A DNA stretch of 64,000 nt from Tidjanibacter sp. (GTDB lineage Bacteria > Bacteroidota > Bacteroidia > Bacteroidales > Rikenellaceae). A program made the position numbers and the translations under genes. Position 1 is the stretch's first letter. Each line of letters starts with the position of its first letter. The notes below the pieces were generated by a model, which did not search any database, had not been told where the DNA came from, and saw only the letters and a list, made by a program, of their open reading frames with translations. The DNA lies in NCBI GenBank assembly GCA_017466345.1, contig JAFTUI010000017.1, forward strand, positions 62,001-126,000. Reading direction: 5' to 3'. Shown piece by piece: positions 42,435 to 51,491 of this stretch.

Positions 42435-44852
42435 ATGAAAAACGGGAAAAATATACCCTCGTGGCTACCCTATATGGGGGCTGTGGTGCTATTTTTGGCA
42501 CTCTCGCTCTTCTATTTTGCGCCCCAGATGGAGGGCAAAGAACTCTCTATGGGCGATATTACCCAATATGAGGGTATGAGCCGCGACATTAAGCAGATGC
42601 AAGCCGAGGGCGAGGACCCTCAATGGACGGGCAACGCCTTTGGCGGTATGCCTGCCTATATGATTAATATAGAGTATCCATCGATGCTCATAAAAAATTG
42701 GAGCACCGACCTCGCAAACACCTTCGGACGCCCTGCGGTGCTTATTTTTCTTGCTTTGGTGGGCTTCTGGGTTATGCTCCTGATGTGGGGCGTGAACCCT
42801 CTGGTGGCGATAGTCCCCGCCATAGCCTATGGTTTTTCGACCTATTCGATACTTATTATTGGTGCAGGACACATTACCAAGATGTTCGCCTTTGCCTATG
42901 CGCCACTGCTTGTGGGAGGTGTGGTCTATACCCTCCGAGGTGGGCGATTGGTGCTCGGTGGACTGCTGACGGCTCTCTTTGCGGCATTGCAGATTGGTGC
43001 CAACCATCCACAGATTACCTACTACTTCGCCATCGTCATCCTCGCAGTGTGGATAAACTATTTGGTGGTGGCTGTGAGGACAAAAGCGTTGGCTCATTTT
43101 GCAAAGGCTACTGCTGTGCTAGCACTTGCGGCTGTGTTGGCAGTGGGCGCAAACCTCTCGTCACTCTACTACACCGCTCAGCACCAACCCGACACCACAC
43201 GCGGAGGCTCCTACCTCGCCTCCGACAATGAGGGTGGCAAGGAGAATGAAGGACTCGACATCGCCTACGCCACAGCGTGGAGCTACGGACGTACCGAGAG
43301 CCTCAATATGTTCATCCCCAACCTTATGGGTGGCTCTTCGGCAGGCGGCTTTGCTTCCAATGGCGAGGTCGCTGATGCTCTGCGTCCCTATGGTGCTCGC
43401 TCCCTTGCAGGTAGCTTGCCCGCCTATTGGGGCGACCAACCCGGCACTGCGGGTCCCACCTATGTGGGTGCTGCGGCTATCTTCCTTGCTCTGCTGGCAA
43501 TGTTCCTCTTGAAGGGTAGGGAAAAGTGGTGGCTGTTGGTGGTGAGTGTCTTCGCACTACTGCTCTCGTGGGGTAGCAACCTGATGTGGTTTACGGAACT
43601 GATGTTCAAATATCTGCCTGCCTACGATAAGTTTAGGGCAGTGTCGACAGCCCTTGTGGTGGTGCAGTGGAGTGTGCCTCTGCTCGCGGCGCTGGTGCTG
43701 TGGCGTATCTGGAAGGGCGAGTATGACAAGCAGACCTTAATCAAAGGTATTGCGTGGTCGGCAGGTATTGCCGGAGGTGTGGCTCTTGTGGTGTGGCTTT
43801 TGGGCGAAGGTATGTTCTCCTTCTCGGCTCCCTATGATGCACAGATGGGCTTGCCCGAAGATGTGGTGCTGGCTATGGAGGCAGAGAGGGCTGCAATGCT
43901 CCGCAGTGACGCTCTGCGCTCGCTCGCTATGGTGGCACTCTCGGCAGGTGTGGTGGCACTCTTTGCGTGGTCGAAGATTAAGCGTGGAGCGATGCTCGTG
44001 CTCTTGGGAGCAATAGTAGCTATTGATATGGTGGGCGTGGATAGTCGCTACCTCTTCTGGGACGACTTTGTGGAGCCAACCAAAACCGAGATTGTGCCCA
44101 CCGAGGCAAACCTACAAATTATGGAGGATAAGTCGCTCGGCTATCGTGTGGCTAATTTTGCTGTGAGCACCTTCAACGATGCCACAACCAGCTACTTCCA
44201 CCGCTCGGTGGGTGGCTATCACGGAGCGAAACTCTCGCGCTATCAGGATCTCATAGACCGCCAACTGCTGCGCGGCAACCCAGAGGTGTATGATATGCTC
44301 AACACCAAATACTTCATTGTGTCAGACGAGCAGACGGGTGCTCCTGTGGCGATGCTCAACGAGGGCGCCAATGGCGCAGCGTGGTTTGTGGAGGATGTGG
44401 TCTTTGCCTCTTCGGCAGAGGAGGAGATGAGGCTCCTCGATGCCATTTCCACAAGCCACACAGCAATCCTCGGCGAGGAGTGCAAGGCTCAGTTGGAAGA
44501 TGTGACGCTTGGCGCAGGCGAAATAGAACTTCTTAAATACAGACCAAATAACCTCGTTTATCGTTATTCGTCTAAGGAGGGCGGCTTGTGCATCTTCTCG
44601 GAGGTCTATTACGACAAGGGTTGGAGTGCCTACATAGACGGCAGAGAGGCAGATTATATGCGTGCCGATTGGCTGTTGAGGGCTATGGTGGTGCCCGCAG
44701 GTAGCCACACCATAGAGTGGCGTTTCAGGGCTCCTGCCTTTGACCTTGTGGAGGGTGTGACACTTGCATTCTCGGTGATTATCTTGGGCGGTATTGCCCT
44801 GTGGGTAGTGACAGAGGTGCTCAAAAAACGTAAGAAAATAAAAACACAATAG
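42435..44852 (+). CDS. YfhO-family multi-pass membrane protein
   Basis: The 805-residue protein starts at ATG 42435 (MKNGKNIPSWLPYMGAVVLF); upstream in-frame codons overlap the promoter and rsmE. It has about 12 TM helices, an extracytoplasmic loop with YTAQHQPDTTRGGSYLAS and a soluble C-terminal domain before a last TM helix. This is the YfhO architecture, distantly related to GT-C glycosyltransferases; some members help glycosylate teichoic acid or lipoprotein-linked polymers. The role in Bacteroidetes is unknown. ftsX follows after 2 bp. Confidence 0.9.
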   Translation: MKNGKNIPSWLPYMGAVVLFLALSLFYFAPQMEGKELSMGDITQYEGMSRDIKQMQAEGEDPQWTGNAFGGMPAYMINIEYPSMLIKNWSTDLANTFGRPAVLIFLALVGFWVMLLMWGVNPLVAIVPAIAYGFSTYSILIIGAGHITKMFAFAYAPLLVGGVVYTLRGGRLVLGGLLTALFAALQIGANHPQITYYFAIVILAVWINYLVVAVRTKALAHFAKATAVLALAAVLAVGANLSSLYYTAQHQPDTTRGGSYLASDNEGGKENEGLDIAYATAWSYGRTESLNMFIPNLMGGSSAGGFASNGEVADALRPYGARSLAGSLPAYWGDQPGTAGPTYVGAAAIFLALLAMFLLKGREKWWLLVVSVFALLLSWGSNLMWFTELMFKYLPAYDKFRAVSTALVVVQWSVPLLAALVLWRIWKGEYDKQTLIKGIAWSAGIAGGVALVVWLLGEGMFSFSAPYDAQMGLPEDVVLAMEAERAAMLRSDALRSLAMVALSAGVVALFAWSKIKRGAMLVLLGAIVAIDMVGVDSRYLFWDDFVEPTKTEIVPTEANLQIMEDKSLGYRVANFAVSTFNDATTSYFHRSVGGYHGAKLSRYQDLIDRQLLRGNPEVYDMLNTKYFIVSDEQTGAPVAMLNEGANGAAWFVEDVVFASSAEEEMRLLDAISTSHTAILGEECKAQLEDVTLGAGEIELLKYRPNNLVYRYSSKEGGLCIFSEVYYDKGWSAYIDGREADYMRADWLLRAMVVPAGSHTIEWRFRAPAFDLVEGVTLAFSVIILGGIALWVVTEVLKKRKKIKTQ

Positions 44853-44854
44853 TT

Positions 44855-45730
44855 ATGAGTAGTAACAAGCAATTACGCAGAAAAGTGCGGGGCTCCTATG
44901 CCATATCTACGGTAAGCGTGGCTATGGTGCTGTTTCTGTTGGCAAGCGTGGGGTATATCATCTGGAACCTCTCGAAAGCCACCGACAACATCAAGGAGCG
45001 TATGACACTCTATGTGATGATGGAGCCTGCGGCTGCCGACCAAGTGGTAGAGGAGGTGGGCTTTAAGTTGCGCTCTATGGAGGAGATAAGGGAGGTAAAG
45101 TTCATCTCTAAGAGCGATGCCGCAGCCGACTTTCGGAACTTCGCGGGTGGTAACTTCGAGGAGTTCTTGGAGTATAACCCTCTGCCTGCATCCTTCGAGG
45201 TGCGCATAGCGGCCAGCGAGAGCCCCAAAGTGTTGGTGGCAACCATCGAGACACAAGCCCTCACTTGGAAAGGGGTAGATGAGGTCATCTATCAGCAGGG
45301 GGTGGTGGAGAGTATGGACTCCAACCTCGGTAAGTTCAAACTCCTGCTTGTGCTCTTTGGTGCGGTGCTGCTACTCATCTCGCTCATTCTGCTCAAAAAC
45401 ACTATCCGTATGAGTGTCTTCTCGCGCCGCGAGATTATAGCCACGATGAAACTCGTTGGAGCAAGCAAAGGCTTTATCCGCCGCCCCTTTATGTGGGATA
45501 GCTTCTGGATGGGCTTGGTGGCTGCAACCCTCGCCTCGCTGATGTTCTGGGGTATGTTGGTGGCTCTCTCGGAGGGTATGCCCTACCTTGCACTCATATC
45601 GGGTGGCAAGGTTATGGCTCTGATTTTCGGAGGTATCTATGTGGGCGGCGTGGTGCTCTCGATGCTCTTCACTTCGCTCACACTCGGCAAGTTCATAAGG
45701 ATGAATAGTGCAAAAGTACACATCTATTGA
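44855..45730 (+). CDS. ftsX: FtsX-like permease
   Basis: The 291-residue membrane protein partners FtsE and controls cell-wall hydrolases during division. TM1 lies at about 15-40, followed by a periplasmic domain with KFISKSDAAADFRN, and a C-terminal FtsX domain with SVFSRREIIATMKLVGASKG and three more TM helices. No ftsE is adjacent, as is common in Bacteroidetes. It heads the conserved run ftsX-DUF3098-uppP-truB-queA. Confidence 0.95.
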   Translation: MSSNKQLRRKVRGSYAISTVSVAMVLFLLASVGYIIWNLSKATDNIKERMTLYVMMEPAAADQVVEEVGFKLRSMEEIREVKFISKSDAAADFRNFAGGNFEEFLEYNPLPASFEVRIAASESPKVLVATIETQALTWKGVDEVIYQQGVVESMDSNLGKFKLLLVLFGAVLLLISLILLKNTIRMSVFSRREIIATMKLVGASKGFIRRPFMWDSFWMGLVAATLASLMFWGMLVALSEGMPYLALISGGKVMALIFGGIYVGGVVLSMLFTSLTLGKFIRMNSAKVHIY

Positions 45731-45742
45731 TTAGTGAAAGAT

Positions 45743-46003
45743 ATGGCAAAACAGACTAAAACAAGAGAGAAAAAAGCCACAGAGGAGATGGTCTTTTCGT
45801 GGGCTAACTATAAGTGGATGCTCGTGGGTGTGGTGCTGCTTGTTGTGGGCTTTGTGCTTATGGCGGGTGGCGGCAGTAGCGATCCCAATGTCTTCAATGC
45901 CGAAGAGATATTCTCGTGGCGCAGGATAGGCTTGGCTCCTATTGTGGTGTTGGCAGGATTTGGAGTGGTGGGGTACTCCATTTTCAAAAAAGACAAAAAG
46001 TAA
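45743..46003 (+). CDS. DUF3098 family small membrane protein
   Basis: The 86-residue protein (ATG 45743; a GTG lies 9 bp earlier) has a charged N-terminus, FSWANYKWMLVGVVLLVVGF, the GGGSSDPNVFNAEEIFSWRR loop and a second TM helix. This is the DUF3098 pattern, found almost always between ftsX and uppP in Bacteroidetes. Two TM helices in a hairpin, function unknown; the location suggests an envelope or division role. Confidence 0.9.
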   Translation: MAKQTKTREKKATEEMVFSWANYKWMLVGVVLLVVGFVLMAGGGSSDPNVFNAEEIFSWRRIGLAPIVVLAGFGVVGYSIFKKDKK

Positions 46004-46021
46004 TTTTTTGTCTTTTTTGAA

Positions 46022-46115
46022 AATGTCTAACATCCTAAGGCTTATAGGGCTTATAGGGCATATAGGGCTTATGGGAGTTATGGGAGGACTGAGAGATATG
46101 GGAGCCCCATAAGCC
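46022..46115. repeat. 9-mer array (TATAGGGCT type)
   Basis: GTCTAACATCCTAAGGCTTA then tandem TATAGGGCT/TATAGGGCA units, then GGGAGTTAT units. It repeats the array half of the composite element with a single TCTAACA unit in front. Confidence 0.8.
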
Positions 46116-46154
46116 TCTCCTAAGCAGAGCGGTAGGTAGTACCACTATTGGTTG

Positions 46155-46232
46155 GTGCACTAAAAGTTTTTGGCAGCACCTTTTTACAAAAAGGTGCGAA
46201 AAAGGGCGACTTTTTACAAAAAGTCGCAAAAG
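46155..46232. repeat. Element C, copy 1: paired TTTTTACAAAAA hairpins
   Basis: CACTAAAAGTTTTTGGC is followed by GCACC-TTTTTACAAAAA-GGTGC (46176-46197) and GCGAC-TTTTTACAAAAA-GTCGC (46206-46227). The two hairpins share the apex but differ in the closing stem. The second recurs at 59957-59978. Nothing else is seen between 46004 and 46265. Confidence 0.8.
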
Positions 46233-46265
46233 AAAGAGATAATTTTCAATTTTTAATTCGCGTTT

Positions 46266-47060
46266 ATGTCGATTTTTGAAGCTTTTATACTTGGTTTGGT
46301 GCAGGGCTTGACGGAGTACCTGCCCGTTAGTAGCAGTGGTCACTTGCAGATTGCAAAGGAACTGCTTGGTGTACAACTTACCGACAACATCGCCTTCGAT
46401 GTTATTCTCCACTTGGCAACGGTGCTGAGTACGGTGGTAGTGTTGTGGGGTAGTGTAAAGAGGCTCTTCACGGGCTTTTTCTCCTTCCGCAAGGGTCCCG
46501 ATATGACCTACGCACTGAAAATCATCGCCTCGATGGTGCCTGTGGGTATTGTGGGCTTTCTGCTGAAAGATACCTTCAACCAGATGCTCGCTTCGGACTA
46601 TGTGATGGTCGTGGTGGGCGGTATGTTGCTCCTTACGGCTCTGCTGCTGACCTTTGCGCAATATGCCAAACCACGCAAGAAGGAGAATATCTCGTGGGGC
46701 GATGCGATGATTATCGGCACGGCGCAGGCTGTGGCTACTATGCCGGGTTTGAGCCGCTCGGGTACCACCATCGCTACGGGCTTAATCTTGGGCAATAAAC
46801 GCTCGGTGGTTGCCGAGTTCTCGTTCCTGATGGTCATCTTGCCCATTGTGGGCGAGTCGCTCCTTGATATTGTGGGTGGCGATTTGGCAAACATTGGAGT
46901 GGAACTGTTGCCGCTGGCGGTGGGCTTTGTGACCTCGTTTGTGTCGGGCTGCTTGGCTTGTAAGTTTATGCTCAACATTGTCAATAGGGGCAAACTCATC
47001 TGGTTTGCTCTCTACTGCCTTGTTGTGGGTTTGATCTCTATTGGTAGCTACATCTTTTAG
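46266..47060 (+). CDS. uppP: Undecaprenyl-diphosphatase
   Basis: UppP (BacA) recycles undecaprenyl pyrophosphate for peptidoglycan and O-antigen synthesis. The 264-residue membrane protein has the two family motifs: QGLTEYLPVSSSGHL at residues 14-28 and PGLSRSGTTIATG near 163, with catalytic Glu, Ser/His and Arg. TM helices fill the rest. It overlaps no neighbour and is followed by truB after 3 bp. Members can confer bacitracin tolerance when overproduced. Confidence 0.97.
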   Translation: MSIFEAFILGLVQGLTEYLPVSSSGHLQIAKELLGVQLTDNIAFDVILHLATVLSTVVVLWGSVKRLFTGFFSFRKGPDMTYALKIIASMVPVGIVGFLLKDTFNQMLASDYVMVVVGGMLLLTALLLTFAQYAKPRKKENISWGDAMIIGTAQAVATMPGLSRSGTTIATGLILGNKRSVVAEFSFLMVILPIVGESLLDIVGGDLANIGVELLPLAVGFVTSFVSGCLACKFMLNIVNRGKLIWFALYCLVVGLISIGSYIF

Positions 47061-47063
47061 CCG

Positions 47064-47783
47064 ATGCGTCAGGTAATAACTCCCGATACTGCCTTCCCAG
47101 AGGGCGTTGTGGCTGTGGTCGATAAGCCACTCGGCTGGACCAGCAGCGATGTGGTGCGCAAACTCAAATACCTCTTGCGCAAACTCGGCTACCCAAAGAT
47201 TAAGATAGGACACGCCGGCACGCTCGATCCGCTGGCTACGGGTGTGCTGTTGGTATGCATCGGTAAGGCTACAAAGCGAGTTGCCGAATTGCAAGCGGGC
47301 GAGAAGGAGTATGTGGCAGATGTCGTTTTGGGTGCCACAACCCCAAGTGGCGATCTGGAACACCCCATAGATGCCACCTTCCCCACCGGCCATATCACAC
47401 GCGAGAGTGTTGAGGAGGCTCTACGCTCGCTTACGGGCGAAAGGCTCCAAACCCCTCCCGTTTATTCTGCCAAGATGATTGACGGCAAACGTGCCTACGA
47501 GTATGCCCGCGAGGGCGAGCAGGTGGAGATGCGTAGGGCACTTATCAATATCTTCGAGATGGAAATTTTGGAGTTCTCGATGCCCCTCCTGCGCATAAGG
47601 GTGCGTTGCAGCAAGGGTACCTATATCCGCTCGCTTGCCATAGAGATTGGCGAGGCTTTGCAGAGTGGTGCACACCTCTCGGCTCTTAGGCGAACTCGCA
47701 GTGGCGACCACCGAGTGGAAGATGCGTGGGCTCTCGATGAACTCGTGGCGGCTATGACTCGTCCCGAAGTGTCGGAAGAGTAA
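47064..47783 (+). CDS. truB: tRNA pseudouridine-55 synthase
   Basis: TruB makes pseudouridine 55 in the T loop of tRNAs. The 239-residue protein has GHAGTLDPLATGVLLVCIG with catalytic Asp55, YSAKMIDGKRAYEYAREG and RVRCSKGTYIRSLAIEIG. It is on the short side of the family, lacking a C-terminal PUA domain, as is usual in Bacteroidetes. It follows uppP by 3 bp. Confidence 0.97.
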   Translation: MRQVITPDTAFPEGVVAVVDKPLGWTSSDVVRKLKYLLRKLGYPKIKIGHAGTLDPLATGVLLVCIGKATKRVAELQAGEKEYVADVVLGATTPSGDLEHPIDATFPTGHITRESVEEALRSLTGERLQTPPVYSAKMIDGKRAYEYAREGEQVEMRRALINIFEMEILEFSMPLLRIRVRCSKGTYIRSLAIEIGEALQSGAHLSALRRTRSGDHRVEDAWALDELVAAMTRPEVSEE

Positions 47784-47894
47784 AATTTTGACCATTTTGA
47801 AACAAAAATCGTTTTCAGACGTATATAATTTGTTATGCCCATTCGTGGCGCACTTTTGTTTGAGAATAAGTAATATATAACACAATAAAAGACT

Positions 47895-48944
47895 ATGAAG
47901 TTATCGCACTACAACTACAACTTCTCTCCCGAACTCCTTGCACACTATCCCGCCGAACATCGTGACGAGTCGCGTATGCTCGTGCTCCACCGCAAAACGG
48001 GCGAAATAGAGCACAAACTCTTCAAGGATATTATCAACTACTTCGAGGAGGATGATGTATTCATTCTCAACAACACCAAGGTCTTCCCCGCACGCCTCTA
48101 TGGTAACAAGGAGAAAACCGGTGCCGAGATTGAGATTTTCCTGCTCCGAGAGCTCAACAAAGACCTCCGTTTGTGGGATGTGCTGGTTGAGCCCGCACGC
48201 AAAATCCGCATCGGCAATAAACTCTACTTCGGTGAGGATGACGCTCTGGTGGCTGAGGTTATCGACAACACAACCTCTCGTGGTCGCACCCTCCGCTTCC
48301 TCTATGACGGCTCCTACGAGGAGTTCCGCGAGGTGCTTGCCCAAATGGGCGAAACACCACTGCCTCGCTGGGTGAGAGAAAAAGTTGAAGAGTTGGACGA
48401 AGAGCGATACCAAACCATCTACGCAAAGGTGGAGGGCGCAGTGGCTGCTCCTACGGCAGGTCTGCACTTCTCGAAACACCTCCTAAAACGTATGGAAATC
48501 AAGGGTATAGACACTGCCGAAATTACCCTCCACGTTGGCTTGGGTAACTTCCGCACCGTAGATGTTGAGGACCTTACGAAACATAAGATGGACTCCGAGC
48601 AGATTTTCATTCCTGCGGCTACTGCCGAGCGTGTAAATCGTGCTAAGCAGAGCGGTCATCGTGTATGCGCCATCGGTACCACCGTACAGCGCACCATTGA
48701 GTCCTCCGTATCGACTAACGGTATGCTCAAACCCTATGAGGGTTGGACAAATAAGTTCATCTTCGCGCCCTACGAGTTCAGTGTTGCCGACTCTATGGTC
48801 AGCAACTTCCACCTCCCCGGCTCCACACAGCTGATGATGGTTGCAGCTTTTGGCGGTTACGACAATGTTATGAACGCCTACAAGGTTGCCATTGAAGAGG
48901 GGTATAGGTTCGGGACTTACGGTGACGCTATGCTGATATTATAA
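47895..48944 (+). CDS. queA: S-adenosylmethionine:tRNA ribosyltransferase-isomerase
   Basis: QueA transfers and isomerises the ribosyl part of SAM onto preQ1 in tRNA, the penultimate step to queuosine. The 349-residue protein starts [20 protein letters not shown] and has [33 protein letters not shown] and [12 protein letters not shown], ending in [20 protein letters not shown]. Its stop codon overlaps the first base of a long hairpin with AAAAAACGCA/TGCGTTTTTT arms. Confidence 0.97.
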   Translation: MKLSHYNYNFSPELLAHYPAEHRDESRMLVLHRKTGEIEHKLFKDIINYFEEDDVFILNNTKVFPARLYGNKEKTGAEIEIFLLRELNKDLRLWDVLVEPARKIRIGNKLYFGEDDALVAEVIDNTTSRGRTLRFLYDGSYEEFREVLAQMGETPLPRWVREKVEELDEERYQTIYAKVEGAVAAPTAGLHFSKHLLKRMEIKGIDTAEITLHVGLGNFRTVDVEDLTKHKMDSEQIFIPAATAERVNRAKQSGHRVCAIGTTVQRTIESSVSTNGMLKPYEGWTNKFIFAPYEFSVADSMVSNFHLPGSTQLMMVAAFGGYDNVMNAYKVAIEEGYRFGTYGDAMLIL

Positions 48945-49280
48945 AAAACGCATATAAGCGGCGTCTTTGGCGTTGCACCGCGATAAACCTCTGCCTCATT
49001 TACGCTTAGTAAACTCGGCAGAGGTTTTCTTGTGCGCCTAAAATACGCTCGCTTCTCTGCGTTTTTTGAAAAAACACATCTAACGGGTGCTTTTTGCACC
49101 AAAATTCAGAGAGCGGACTCCTCATTTGCGCAAAGCAAACTTCGGAGCCCGCTCCTTCTTTTGGCACAAAAATCCCTCCGTTATCTGCATTTTTTAGGTC
49201 TAACGTCTAACGTCTAACGTCTAACGTCTAACGTCAATAGTCCTAAGGCTTATGGGGCTTATAGGGCTTATAGGGCTTAT
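48943..49280. repeat. Composite extragenic element, copy 4
   Basis: Arms AAAAAACGCA (48943-48952) and TGCGTTTTTT (49058-49067) enclose a hairpin AAACCTCTGCC...GGCAGAGGTTT (48985-49027) whose loop is the family core CATTTACGCTTAGTAAACT. A second hairpin, GAGCGG...CCGCTC (49111-49154), has a variant core and is followed by GGCACAAAAATCCCTCCGTT, also found at 406-425. Five tandem GTCTAAC units (49198-49232), CAATAGTCCTAAGGCTTA and TATAGGGCT units complete it. Confidence 0.85.
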
Positions 49281-49445
49281 AGTGTTGCGAGCAATGGCGA
49301 CACGATGACCCTTATTACGACGGCAGAGGGCGAATCTACCACTTCTACCATTGCGCAACTTGATGATACCACTCTTGTGATTGTTCAGGATATTGTGGAA
49401 GATGGTATGACAGTGTCTTCGCGAATGACATTGACCAGAGTGTAG
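49281..49445 (+). pseudogene. C-terminal remnant of a lipocalin-like lipoprotein gene
   Basis: Directly after the last TATAGGGCT unit, a frame reads SVASNGDTMTLITTAEGEST, TSTIAQLDDTTLVIVQDIVE and DGMTVSSRMTLTRV, then stops at TAG. The alternating strands with LDDTTLVI and a final RMTLTRV look like the last third of a lipocalin-like domain. No start codon, signal peptide or upstream part exists; the 9-mer array replaces it. It is followed by a good terminator, so it is probably the retained 3' end of a former gene. Confidence 0.7.
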
Positions 49446-49469
49446 CGTGGGGTTACGCTCCAAAAGAAA

Positions 49470-49503
49470 GGACCGACTTTTTCAGTCGGTCCTCTCTTTT
49501 TTG
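49470..49503. terminator. Bidirectional terminator
   Basis: GGACCGACT (49470-49478) pairs with AGTCGGTCC (49484-49492), with T-rich tracts downstream on both strands. It serves the remnant gene and the ABC exporter. Confidence 0.88.
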
Positions 49504-51342
49504 TTAATTAACCTGTTGCAGGGCAACGAGTTTGGCGTAGATGCCGCCGCGTTCTATCAGTTCGTTGTGTGTGCCCTCCTCTGCGATGCGTCCCTGGTCA
49601 ATGACGATAATCTTGTCGGCATTCTTGATGGTACTCAGTCGGTGGGCAATGATGACCGAGGTACGACCTGCAAGCAGTTTATCCAGAGCCGCCTGAACGA
49701 GTTTCTCGCTCTCGGTGTCTAAGGCGCTTGTCGCCTCATCGAGGATGAGGATGTCGGGGTTTTTGAGTACTGCACGGGCGATGCTCAGTCGCTGTCGCTG
49801 ACCACCCGAGAGTTTCGTACCCCTATCGCCCACATTGGTCTGGTAGCCTTCGGGGCTCTCCACGATGAAGTCGTGAGCATTTGCCACACGGGCAGCCCTC
49901 TCAATCTCCTCCATTGTGGCGGAGTCGTTGCCGAGTCGAATGTTGTTCTCTATGGTGTCGTTGAAGAGGATGGTCTCCTGCGATACGATACCCATCGCTT
50001 TGCGTAGCGAGGGTAGGTTGTACTCCTTGATGTTGGTGCCGTCAATCAGTATCTCGCCCGAGGTCACATCGTAGAAGCGTGGGATGAGGTCGGAAGTGGT
50101 CGATTTGCCGCCGCCCGAAGGACCAACAAGTGCCACCGTCTCGCCCTTACGGACTGTGAAGTTAATGCCCCCCAGCACCTCCCTATCGCCCTCGTAGCAG
50201 AACCTCACGTTGCGGAATTCGATGCTGTCGGAGAACTGAGTGAGCTCTTTGCCACCATCTTTGGGCGAGGTTATATTACTCTTAGTATCAAGCAGTTCGA
50301 GCACCCTGCCACCCGCAGCAATACCCTGATTGATATTAGCAAAGGCATCCATAAACGAGCGCATAGGGCGGGTAATCTGTGTGAAGATAGCGATGTAGGC
50401 AATAAAGCCGCTACCGTCCAAACCGCCGTTTCCACTGAGCACCAACGTACCGCCAAAAATAAGCAGACCTGCGGCAGCAGCAATGCCCAAAAATTCGCTC
50501 ATAGGCGAAGCCATCTGCTGTCGGTACATCATACGGCGAGAGATGTCGGAGTACTTGCGGTTGATGCTCTTGAAGCGGTTGCGGAAGAAGCCCTCGGCAC
50601 CGTAGGCTTTGATGACCTTCACACCCGTGAGCGACTCATCGAGCACGGAGGTCAGTTCGCCAAAATTTTCTTGTGCTTTCAGCGCAGGGTGGCGCAATTT
50701 CTTCACAACCCTGCCGATGATCAGAGCAATAAGGGGTAGGTAGATAATCGAAAAGAGCGAGAGCTTCCACGAGATGGAGACCATCGCCACGATGTAGCCA
50801 ATGATGAGGAACGGCTCACGAAAGACCACCTGCAAAGTATTTACTATACAGAACCTTACGGTCTGCACATCGGAGGTTATGCGCGACATCATATCGCCCT
50901 TGCGTGCCGAAGAGAAGTAGGAGAGGTTGAGCCCCATTACGTTGTCGAACACTGCGTTGCGTATGCTCTGCAAAGAATTTATCCTAAGGTTTTCTATGGT
51001 GCGCTGTCCGAGGTAGCGGAAGACGTTGCTCAGCAGTGCCGAGCAGGTCACAAAGGCGGCAAGGAACACAAGGATGTTCATCGTGTTGTACTCCGAGCCA
51101 TAGAGGCAGTAGAGCCAATAGTTCAGCAGTTCGGTAAGATAGTCCACACTCAACTCAAATGGGGGTGGGGTGGTGACCACTTCGAGCATTGCCCCCTGGT
51201 CGAAGAGGGTGCGCAACAGAGGGATAATCAACACAAAGTTGCAGGTGTTGAAAAGCGCATAGAAGAGCGTGTAGAAAAAGTAGGGTATGGCATATTTCCC
51301 CAGTGGTCGTGCAAACGACAGTAATCTCCAATATATCTTCAT
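49504..51342 (-). CDS. ABC exporter (MsbA-like ATPase/permease half-transporter)
   Basis: The 612-residue protein from ATG 51342 (MKIYWRLLSFARPLGKYAIP) has a six-TM domain (about 15-320) fused to an ATPase domain: Walker A GPSGGGKSTT, Q-loop, signature LSGGQRQRLSIARA, Walker B ILILDEATSALD and H-loop IIAHRLS. It forms homo- or heterodimers. Lipid A or lipid-linked substrates are typical of this group, but sequence does not prove it. A longer frame to 51471 would cross the promoter region, so ATG 51342 is preferred. Confidence 0.94.
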   Translation of the reverse strand: MKIYWRLLSFARPLGKYAIPYFFYTLFYALFNTCNFVLIIPLLRTLFDQGAMLEVVTTPPPFELSVDYLTELLNYWLYCLYGSEYNTMNILVFLAAFVTCSALLSNVFRYLGQRTIENLRINSLQSIRNAVFDNVMGLNLSYFSSARKGDMMSRITSDVQTVRFCIVNTLQVVFREPFLIIGYIVAMVSISWKLSLFSIIYLPLIALIIGRVVKKLRHPALKAQENFGELTSVLDESLTGVKVIKAYGAEGFFRNRFKSINRKYSDISRRMMYRQQMASPMSEFLGIAAAAGLLIFGGTLVLSGNGGLDGSGFIAYIAIFTQITRPMRSFMDAFANINQGIAAGGRVLELLDTKSNITSPKDGGKELTQFSDSIEFRNVRFCYEGDREVLGGINFTVRKGETVALVGPSGGGKSTTSDLIPRFYDVTSGEILIDGTNIKEYNLPSLRKAMGIVSQETILFNDTIENNIRLGNDSATMEEIERAARVANAHDFIVESPEGYQTNVGDRGTKLSGGQRQRLSIARAVLKNPDILILDEATSALDTESEKLVQAALDKLLAGRTSVIIAHRLSTIKNADKIIVIDQGRIAEEGTHNELIERGGIYAKLVALQQVN

Positions 51343-51399
51343 ACTTAAATTCGTGGTATTTGTATTCTCGCTTAGCGCATTTTGCACTAAAAATGTACG

Positions 51400-51448
51400 C
51401 AAAAGTACATAAATAATTGTGTTTATTGGCAAAGAAAGTGTATTTTTG
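51400..51448. promoter_or_regulatory. Overlapping divergent promoters of the ABC exporter and trpS
   Basis: Minus strand: TTTG (51433-51430), 22 bp, TACTTTTG (51407-51400). Plus strand: ATTG (51416-51419), 21 bp, TATTTTTG (51441-51448). The two promoters interleave, so polymerase could not occupy both at once. Confidence 0.6.
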
Positions 51449-51491
51449 TGGATTAGAACCCAGAAAAACAAATAGAAACAAGTAGATATAT

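Noticed and set aside
49198-49280. Possible CRISPR array
   Set aside because: Repeat units are 7-9 nt with no spacers and no cas genes; these are microsatellites, not CRISPR.
51343-51471. Upstream extension of the ABC exporter
   Set aside because: It would place the divergent promoter inside the coding sequence and does not resemble an MsbA N-terminus.
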